Assembly: GCA_009778425.1 (NCBI GenBank) | Contig: WRJU01000194.1 | Span: 1 to 9,812 of the forward strand | Source of the DNA: Pseudomonadota bacterium | GTDB lineage: Bacteria; Pseudomonadota; Gammaproteobacteria; Burkholderiales; Rhodocyclaceae | Direction: 5' to 3' | Length of the DNA stretch: 9,812 bases | Shown here: piece after piece, positions 5,046-9,812 of the stretch | How positions within the stretch are numbered: the first letter of the stretch is position 1 | Layout of the letters: each line of letters opens with the position of its first letter | The notes under the pieces: model-generated | The model's input: the letters and a program-made list of their open reading frames with translations, nothing else | Databases searched by the model: none | What the model was told of the DNA's origin: nothing | Made by a program: the position numbers and the translations under genes

Positions 5046-6557
5046 TCAGGCTCCCTGAGCACGCAACATCGCGCCGGTTTCGTCGCCGTTTAGCCGCCAG
5101 AGGGATTCTTCCGTCTGCGGACGCAGGGCGCGCTGCAATAGGTAGGCGCGGTTGGGCAGGTGCAAATCCTCCGGAACCCTCTGGCCGTTGGTGACGTAAC
5201 GCAAGTTGAGTTCGTGGCGCATTGCCGTATCGAGGGCCGGCGCGAGCGAGGCCGCTTCGTCAACCTTCGTGAGGATGCAGCCGGCAACAGACAGTCCGGC
5301 GGCGAAAGCCTTGACCACGTCATCGAGCGTATCGCCCCGGCAAGTCGCGTTGAGCAGCAGCAGACGGCGCACTTCGCCCGCGCCCGCCAGCATGTTGGCC
5401 TGCGTCATCACCATACGGTCACGCTGATTCATGCCCATCGTATCGATGAGCACCAGGCGCTTGTCGCGCAGATCGGCCAAAGTCTGGCGCAACTCTGCGG
5501 CATCGCGCACGGCAAAGACCGGCACGCCGAGGATGCGGCCATAAATGCGCAATTGCTCATGCGCCCCGATCCGGTAGCCGTCAGTAGTAATCAGCGCCAG
5601 GCGGCCTGCACCCTGGCGGGCAACGAAGCGCGCCGCCAGCTTGGCAACCGTGGTGGTCTTGCCGACGCCGGTAGGGCCGACGAGTGCGTAGATGCCGCCA
5701 TCGTCGATGAGATCGTCCGTGCTGGAACAGGTTTTCAGGCGGCACTCCATCGCCGTGCGCAGAATGCCCTGCGCCGTCTCCGGCGTATCGCCCTTGCCAA
5801 CCCCTTCGATAAGTTGGCGCGCCAGAGAAGCGGAAAATCCCGCCGCGAGCAGTTGCCCGAGCGCCTCCGCCCTGACCGGCGCATTGGCGCGCGTCTCATG
5901 CCAGGAAAACCCGGCAAGCTCGCGCTCGATCACGTCACGCATTCCGGATAGCTCATTAATCAGGCGGGCATTGGCCTCTTGCAGCACACGCACGCTCTCG
6001 CTGCCCTCACCGCGCATAATGACTTTTTCGGCCACTTTTTCAGCCACCTTCTCGGCGACCCTTTCCGCCATCGTTCCAGGGTTCTGCCGTGCGGAAGCCG
6101 TTGTGTCGACGCGGGGCGGCGTAAACGGGCGGATTTTGGGCTGGCGGGGCGGCATGGCTTCCCGGCGTGGCTGCGCGGCAGCAAGCATGGCTTCCCGGCG
6201 TGGCTGCGCGGCAGCAAAATTGCGCGGAACCGCGCCCGCCGCGAGACTGGAAAGCGTGACGTGGAAATCATCGCCATCATCCACATCATTGCCGCCGCCA
6301 CTGCCAATTCCCCTCCCTGGAGGGGTGGCGCGAAGCGACGGGGTGGTCGGAGGAGTGGAGCGAAGCGATGGGGCGACCGCCTTGGGAGGCACCTGGGACG
6401 CATGCAGCGTATCAATGGCTCCCGGCGGCAAAGCCATGATTTCAACCCCCCCCGCGACGGCCCGGTTGGACAGCACAATCGCGTCCGCGCCCAGTTCCGC
6501 CTTCAAGACCCGCAGGGCTTCGCGGGTGGAAGGCGCGAAAAAACGCTTGACATTCAT
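5046..6557 (-). CDS. flhF: flagellar biosynthesis SRP-type GTPase FlhF
   Basis: FlhF is a membrane-associated signal-recognition-particle-family GTPase that recruits early flagellar parts to the cell pole. The 503-residue product opens with MNVKRFFAPSTREALRVLK, ELGADAIVLSNR, typical of the FlhF B domain. A long low-complexity linker (about 50-180) carries several repeats and AEKV units. The N domain follows. The G domain has GPTGVGKT (294-301), TTDGYRIGAHEQL (324-336), DTMGM (372-376) and TKVDEA (430-435), all intact, so GTPase activity is expected. The start ATG at 6555-6557 has GGGAG 9 nt upstream. It heads the flagellar operon, so the promoter must lie in 6558-6973; I found no convincing sigma-54, sigma-28 or sigma-70 match on this strand. 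Length is at the high end for the family because of the linker. A run of eight G lies at codons 35-38. Confidence 0.96.
   Translation of the reverse strand: MNVKRFFAPSTREALRVLKAELGADAIVLSNRAVAGGVEIMALPPGAIDTLHASQVPPKAVAPSLRSTPPTTPSLRATPPGRGIGSGGGNDVDDGDDFHVTLSSLAAGAVPRNFAAAQPRREAMLAAAQPRREAMPPRQPKIRPFTPPRVDTTASARQNPGTMAERVAEKVAEKVAEKVIMRGEGSESVRVLQEANARLINELSGMRDVIERELAGFSWHETRANAPVRAEALGQLLAAGFSASLARQLIEGVGKGDTPETAQGILRTAMECRLKTCSSTDDLIDDGGIYALVGPTGVGKTTTVAKLAARFVARQGAGRLALITTDGYRIGAHEQLRIYGRILGVPVFAVRDAAELRQTLADLRDKRLVLIDTMGMNQRDRMVMTQANMLAGAGEVRRLLLLNATCRGDTLDDVVKAFAAGLSVAGCILTKVDEAASLAPALDTAMRHELNLRYVTNGQRVPEDLHLPNRAYLLQRALRPQTEESLWRLNGDETGAMLRAQGA
6021..6068 (-). repeat. four 12-bp in-frame repeats in flhF (AEKV units)
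   Basis: Four imperfect 12-base units lie head to tail: 6021-6032, 6033-6044, 6045-6056 and 6057-6068. On the minus strand they encode AERV-AEKV-AEKV-AEKV (FlhF residues 164-179), in the linker ahead of the N domain. The alternating charge suggests a short helical segment. Unit divergence at third positions indicates that selection keeps the peptide, so this is not a recent duplication. Confidence 0.85.
6152..6217 (-). repeat. exact 33-bp tandem duplication in flhF
   Basis: Positions 6152-6184 and 6185-6217 are identical over all 33 bases. On the minus strand they encode two copies of an 11-residue unit, AAAQPRREAM plus Leu or Pro (FlhF residues 115-135). The unit is a multiple of three, so gain or loss keeps the frame. 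Complete identity, including third positions, indicates a recent duplication and a likely variable-number locus. Confidence 0.95.
6310..6378. repeat. REP-like palindrome plus two 30-bp tandem units inside flhF
   Basis: CCCCTCC (6310-6316) and GGAGGGG (6319-6325) form a perfect 7-bp palindrome with a 2-base centre. From it run two tandem 30-base units, 6319-6348 and 6349-6378, identical at about 24 of 30 positions and sharing GCGAAGCGA and GGGG. On the minus strand they are read in frame as APSLRSTPPT and TPSLRATPPG (FlhF residues 62-81). The look is that of a dispersed repetitive extragenic element that has entered a coding linker. Only this one locus is visible, so dispersal in the genome is inferred. 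Confidence 0.7.
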
Positions 6558-6757
6558 GGCTCAAATCTCCCGGTTCCCGCCTGCATGGCATCTCCTGCCG
6601 CCGATTATGCAGTTCGTTCCCGCGCGCGCATGACGGGAATAAACCGGGTTTCCACCGCTTATTTCTCAGAAAAAACTTTCGCCCTCATATCAAAATAACG
6701 TTGAAACTCATAGTACCCGTATTGTCACTCTATATACCATTTTATAGTGTCACCCGT

Positions 6758-6786
6758 TTGTGCTATTCGTATTTCTACGATATAAT
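6758..6786 (+). promoter_or_regulatory. candidate sigma-70 promoter for the GGDEF-EAL gene
   Basis: TTGTGC (6758-6763), a 17-bp spacer, and a perfect TATAAT (6781-6786) point rightward. Transcription would start near 6793 and give an untranslated leader of about 180 nt before the short upstream ORF. The -35 matches the consensus at only three of six bases. Confidence 0.45.
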
Positions 6787-6840
6787 TATTGGTATCAACT
6801 GCACAAATAAAGCTTAAATTTCGGCTTTCTTCATTTTTGT

Positions 6841-6876
6841 CACCCATATAGCGGGAAAAAGTCACACTAATGGGTG
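6841..6876. repeat. 7-bp inverted repeat, possible operator
   Basis: CACCCAT (6841-6847) and ATGGGTG (6870-6876) are perfect inverted copies separated by 22 bases, about three helical turns centre to centre. Two GTCAC direct repeats overlap or lie between the arms. The spot is between the two rightward promoter candidates, which would suit a dimeric regulator. No specific regulator can be named. Confidence 0.4.
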
Positions 6877-6890
6877 GGTAAATGTACGCA

Positions 6891-6919
6891 TTGACTTCAA
6901 TAAAAGTCCAACATACCCT
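6891..6919 (+). promoter_or_regulatory. second candidate promoter for the GGDEF-EAL gene
   Basis: TTGACT (6891-6896) is a good -35, followed by a 17-bp spacer and TACCCT (6914-6919), a -10 that keeps the T, A and final T. The predicted start near 6927 would give a leader of about 47 nt to the upstream ORF. It is weaker in its -10 but closer than the TATAAT candidate. Confidence 0.35.
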
Positions 6920-6973
6920 GTATATGCAAAAAGATTAATAATATCTGAACAGCAACTCACAGGGAGATATTTC

Positions 6974-7036
6974 ATGTTTCTGTCTCGATTGCACACGATG
7001 TGTGCCCTATTCGGGGTGAGGCAATGTTTCGCCTGA
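6974..7036 (+). CDS. possible 20-residue leader peptide overlapping the next gene
   Basis: ATG at 6974 follows AGGGAG by 7 nt, the best ribosome binding site in this stretch. The frame reads MFLSRLHTMCALFGVRQCFA and stops at TGA 7034-7036. This overlaps the start of the GGDEF-EAL gene (ATG 7024) in a different frame. Ribosomes finishing this ORF would be placed beside the downstream ATG, so it may couple or tune translation of the large gene. The peptide resembles nothing I recognise. It could also be a chance ORF. Both the coding status and the role are inferred from position and spacing. Confidence 0.35.
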   Translation: MFLSRLHTMCALFGVRQCFA

Positions 7037-9021
7037 ACTCGTTCCGGGCCCGTGTAATCAGTTGGGGCGCCCTGATGGGCGTTACCGTGCTGATCCTGAT
7101 GCTATCCATCAACCTGCATTCAATCGAAGAACAGATCAATCACCAGATCGAAGCCCGGATCAACTACACCCGGGACGCCTATCAAGCGGCACTTGCCATG
7201 CCTCTGGCCGAGCGGGACGACGTCACCCTGCACGAAATGATCGACATCTGGGGAAAATCCGGCGACATTTCATATCTCGTTGTCATGGATGAAACCGGAA
7301 ACCGCCGGGTATCAGTGGGGCTGGCAGACGACGAGCCGCTGCCTGCGCCCGGCAAAGCCGATTCGGTCTATCACGTTCGTTTCGATGTCGTCTCCGCCGG
7401 AAAGCGCTACGGTTCGTTGCAATATGGCCTATTGACCGACTACCTCACCGCCACTCGGGAAAGGTTGATCCTGTACAACATCATTACTGCCCTGGTCGGG
7501 ATATGCCTGTCCTGCATCCTGCTGGTAATCTTTTCACGCCATGTCGTAAAACCCCTGATCAATTTGAGCAATGCCGCCGAACTCATCACTTCCGGCAACT
7601 ACGACGTGCAACTGGAAACGACCGGCGTCTCGGAACTCGACAGCCTGCTGAAGCATTTCAGAGCCATGGCCCTGACGGTGAGCAGCAAGATTTCAATGCT
7701 CGAATGGCAGGCGCAGCACGATGCGCTCACCGATGCCTTCAACCGCCGGGCGTTCGAGAAACGCGCCTCGGAACTGCTCGACGACCCTGAGATCAGCGAC
7801 GTCATCATGCTGTACATCGATCTCGACCAGTTCAAGGCCATCAACGACAGTTGTGGCCATAACGCGGGCGACATCCTGCTGACCCGTGTGGCCCATCTGC
7901 TCGAATCGCGCCTGTCTGAGGCCTTTGTCGCCCGCATCGGAGGCGACGAGTTTGGCGCGGTCATGCCTCTGAATGACGAAATGAACATTCAGAAAATAGC
8001 GCAAACCATCATCGAAGACATCTCAAACATCTCTTTTGAATGGGAAGGCCAGAGCTATCGCGTAGGAGCCAGCATCGGCGTAGCTTCCAGCAGTTCCCTC
8101 GGAATCCGCTCGCTCAAGGAATTGATGATTGCCGCCGATACCGCCTGCTTCGGTGCAAAAGAACTGGGCCGCAGCCGTATCCAGGTCTATCACCCCAACG
8201 ACGACTATTTTCGCCAGCGCCGCGAGGATTTGCGCAGCGTTGCACAACTCGACAACATGCTGGCCCAGAATCGCTTCGCGCTTCATTACCAGCGATTCTC
8301 CCCACTGGCGGGGGATCGTCGTTCGCATGCCGAAATTCTGTTGCGGGTACGAAATCCGGAGGGTGGTTTCGATATTCCCGTGAGTCTCATCCACGCGGCG
8401 GAGCGCTATAACCTGATGCCGCGCATCGACCACTGGGTCATTAAAAGCGCCTGTCAGCAGATTGCGCAATGGGAAAAAGAAAAGCGCGAAATCGGCATCG
8501 AGTGTTTCAGCATCAATGTTTCCGGTGCGAGCCTTTCCGACGAGCGTTTTCCGGATTTCGTCCTCGACCAGATTCACGCCAACAGCGTTTCTCCCAAAAA
8601 GCTTTGTTTCGAGATCACCGAAAGCAGCGCGATTGCCAATCTCAACACAGCATTGCACTTCATCGAAAGCGTGCGCCGGGCGGGCGCGACCGTGGCACTC
8701 GACGATTTCGGCAGCGACCTGTCGTCGTTCGGTTATCTCAAACGTTTTCAGGCCGATTACCTGAAAATCGACGGCGCGTTCATCTCCAACATCGATACCG
8801 ACTCGGCCAACTTTGCCACGGTCAAGGCCATCGTCACCCTGGCGCGCGCTCATGGCCTGCGCACCGTTGCCGAGTTCGTACACAACAACAGCATTCTTCG
8901 GGTCATCCGCGAAATTGGCGTCGATTACGCGCAGGGCTTCCACTGCCACATGCCGGAACCTCTCAATACGCTGCCGGGCAGGTACACGTCCGCGTCCAGG
9001 ACGGAGTGCATCGCCCTATAA
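7024..9021 (+). CDS. membrane-bound GGDEF-EAL cyclic-di-GMP protein
   Basis: A sensor-type protein that may make (GGDEF) and/or degrade (EAL) c-di-GMP, the second messenger switching cells between swimming and biofilm. The 665-residue product has membrane helices at about 8-30 and 148-172 flanking a periplasmic sensor region, then a HAMP-like linker (about 172-225). The GGDEF domain has HDALTDAFNRR, IDLDQFKAINDSCGH and an intact GGDEF at 306-310; the RxxD inhibitory site is absent. The EAL domain has EIL (437-439) for EAL, Asn498, ExxE (530-533), DDFG (560-563), KID (581-583), Glu617 and QG (637-638). So most metal and catalytic residues remain, but the loop-6 motif reads DDFGSDLSSF and AEGVE is AEFVH. 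ATG 7024 (GGGGTGAGGCA upstream) is chosen over in-frame GTG 7000. It is divergent from the flagellar operon, with purC 33 bases downstream. Confidence 0.92.
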   Translation: MFRLNSFRARVISWGALMGVTVLILMLSINLHSIEEQINHQIEARINYTRDAYQAALAMPLAERDDVTLHEMIDIWGKSGDISYLVVMDETGNRRVSVGLADDEPLPAPGKADSVYHVRFDVVSAGKRYGSLQYGLLTDYLTATRERLILYNIITALVGICLSCILLVIFSRHVVKPLINLSNAAELITSGNYDVQLETTGVSELDSLLKHFRAMALTVSSKISMLEWQAQHDALTDAFNRRAFEKRASELLDDPEISDVIMLYIDLDQFKAINDSCGHNAGDILLTRVAHLLESRLSEAFVARIGGDEFGAVMPLNDEMNIQKIAQTIIEDISNISFEWEGQSYRVGASIGVASSSSLGIRSLKELMIAADTACFGAKELGRSRIQVYHPNDDYFRQRREDLRSVAQLDNMLAQNRFALHYQRFSPLAGDRRSHAEILLRVRNPEGGFDIPVSLIHAAERYNLMPRIDHWVIKSACQQIAQWEKEKREIGIECFSINVSGASLSDERFPDFVLDQIHANSVSPKKLCFEITESSAIANLNTALHFIESVRRAGATVALDDFGSDLSSFGYLKRFQADYLKIDGAFISNIDTDSANFATVKAIVTLARAHGLRTVAEFVHNNSILRVIREIGVDYAQGFHCHMPEPLNTLPGRYTSASRTECIAL

Positions 9022-9022
9022 T
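9017..9022 (+). promoter_or_regulatory. candidate -10 box of purC
   Basis: A perfect TATAAT sits across the stop codon of the GGDEF-EAL gene (CTA-TAA-T), 33 bases before the purC start. No good -35 lies 16-18 bases upstream. If used, transcription would begin near 9029 with a leader of only about 26 nt. This would let purC be expressed apart from the signalling gene. Confidence 0.4.
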
Positions 9023-9054
9023 GCGCGGCTGTCCCCGTCCTCCAGGAAGACGCC

Positions 9055-9812
9055 GTGAGTACTCCATTGTTTGAATCCTCCATCAAGAGCCTGCCGCTCG
9101 TCGGACGCGGCAAAGTCCGCGACATTTACGCCGTTGGCAGCGACAAGCTGCTGATCGTCACGAGCGACCGCCTGTCGGCCTTCGATGTCATCCTGCCCGA
9201 CCCGATCCCGGACAAAGGCCGGGTACTGACCGCGATGGCCAGCTTCTGGTTTGCCCGGCTCAGTCACATCATCCCTAACCAGACGACCGGTATCGACCCT
9301 TCAATCGTCGTGGCCGCCGATGAGCGCGAACAGGTGCGCGGCCGCGCGCTGGTGGTCAAACGCCTCAAGCCTCTGCCCATCGAAGCCGTGGTGCGCGGCT
9401 ACGTGATCGGCTCCGGCTGGAAGGATTACCAGGCAAGCGGCACGATTTGCGGCATCACCTTGCCACCGGGGCTGCGTCAGGCGGCAAAACTGCCGCAACC
9501 GATCTTCACTCCGGCCACCAAGGCCGATGTTGGCGACCACGATGAGAACATCCCCTTCGAGTGCGCCAAAGCACACTGCGCGGAGGTGATTGGCCCCAAC
9601 GGCGCGGCTCTGGCCGAACAGGCCCGCGAAGCAGCCATCGCCCTGTACCGTGAAGCCGCCGATTACGCCGCCGGGCGCGGCATCATCATCGCCGACACCA
9701 AATTCGAGTTCGGCGTCGATGAAGCCGGTGTCCTGCACCTGATCGACGAAGCACTCACCCCCGATTCTTCGCGCTTCTGGCCGCAGTCCGACTACCGCGA
9801 AGGCATCAGCCC
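9055..9812 (+). CDS. purC: phosphoribosylaminoimidazole-succinocarboxamide synthase, 3' end outside window
   Basis: PurC joins aspartate to carboxyaminoimidazole ribotide using ATP, the SAICAR-forming step of purine synthesis, in the cytoplasm. The frame begins MSTPLFESSIKSLPLVGRGKVRDIY. It carries both family signatures: PIEAVVRGYVIGSGW (about residues 108-122) and LIDEALTPDSSRFW (about 229-242). The N-terminal GKVRDIY and SDRLSAFDVILPDPIPDKG segments bind nucleotide and substrate in the family. The start is GTG 9055-9057, with AGGAAG upstream at normal spacing; no in-frame ATG fits better. 252 codons are present and the gene continues past the window, so it is the long type (about 290-300 residues), not the 237-residue E. 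coli type. No defect seen. Confidence 0.98.
   Translation, partial: MSTPLFESSIKSLPLVGRGKVRDIYAVGSDKLLIVTSDRLSAFDVILPDPIPDKGRVLTAMASFWFARLSHIIPNQTTGIDPSIVVAADEREQVRGRALVVKRLKPLPIEAVVRGYVIGSGWKDYQASGTICGITLPPGLRQAAKLPQPIFTPATKADVGDHDENIPFECAKAHCAEVIGPNGAALAEQAREAAIALYREAADYAAGRGIIIADTKFEFGVDEAGVLHLIDEALTPDSSRFWPQSDYREGIS

Larger units (their letters stand above)
6558..6973. promoter_or_regulatory. divergent AT-rich control region between flhF and the GGDEF-EAL gene
   Basis: This is 416 bases without a convincing gene, much richer in A and T than its neighbours from about 6660 onward. It must hold the promoters of the flagellar operon (leftward) and the c-di-GMP gene (rightward). It contains four direct copies of GTCAC (6724, 6749, 6839, 6861), two of them extended to GTCACCC. 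It also has an imperfect inverted repeat CACTcTATA/TATAGTG (6726-6749) and the perfect repeat CACCCAT/ATGGGTG. Two rightward promoter candidates are listed separately. No leftward promoter was convincing. Confidence 0.7.

Noticed and set aside
5045..5062. GTG at 5062 as the flhG start
   Set aside because: The ATG at 5044 has AGGGAG at 6 nt and follows the flhF stop by one base; the GTG would add six unconserved residues.
6558..6720. Sigma-54 promoter for flhF on the minus strand
   Set aside because: I looked for GG-N10-GC type -24/-12 elements and found none with the right spacing and flanks.
6809..6840. AAAGC/GCTTT hairpin followed by T-rich sequence as a terminator
   Set aside because: The stem is only five mostly A-T pairs with a 10-base loop, and no gene ends upstream of it on the plus strand.
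7000..7023. GTG at 7000 as the start of the GGDEF-EAL gene
   Set aside because: It has no Shine-Dalgarno; the ATG at 7024 follows GGGGTGAGG and begins right before the basic residues leading into the first membrane helix.
8023..8949. Long minus-strand open frame (308 codons) under the GGDEF-EAL gene
   Set aside because: It lies opposite conserved EAL-domain sequence and shows no domain or ribosome binding site; a shadow of the real gene.

Overview
The window looks like a chromosomal segment of a flagellated, moderately GC-rich Gram-negative bacterium. A betaproteobacterium of the Rhodocyclales/Nitrosomonadales type is most likely. This is inferred from the combination of a MotC/MotD second stator pair, FlhF/FlhG polar-flagellum regulators, and a PurC that is already about 252 codons long when it runs off the window. 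No RNA gene, CRISPR array, insertion sequence or phage gene was seen.

Layout. On the minus strand, read from position 6557 down to 1879, is a compact late-flagellar operon: flhF, flhG, fliA, motC, motD. Gaps are 1 to 36 bases, with one 8-base overlap. Next, on the same strand, is an unrecognised membrane protein with an N-terminal zinc ribbon (865-1740). After it comes rpsB (ribosomal protein S2), which has its own strong promoter, a leader of about 150 nt with a stable hairpin, and a 3' end outside the window. On the plus strand, divergent from flhF across a 416-base AT-rich control region, is a membrane-bound GGDEF-EAL cyclic-di-GMP protein (7024-9021), preceded by a possible 20-codon leader peptide. 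purC (SAICAR synthetase) follows and runs off the right edge.

How they fit together. FlhF (SRP-type GTPase) and FlhG set flagellar position and number, FliA (sigma-28) switches on late flagellar genes, and MotC/MotD form a proton-channel stator. The divergent c-di-GMP protein plausibly couples motility to a sessile lifestyle. The flanking rpsB and purC are housekeeping genes.

Most notable points. (1) FlhG has lost the Walker A lysine/glycine motif and the Walker B aspartate, yet keeps the N-terminal DQAAGLR helix that in the family stimulates FlhF, so it looks like a pseudo-ATPase. (2) The flhF linker carries three kinds of repeat, including a palindrome-led REP-like element read in frame and an exact 33-bp tandem duplication, and the gene has an eight-G run near its start. 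(3) The fliA ribosome binding site is buried in a perfect hairpin. (4) The GGDEF-EAL gene overlaps a short upstream ORF with a better ribosome binding site than its own.
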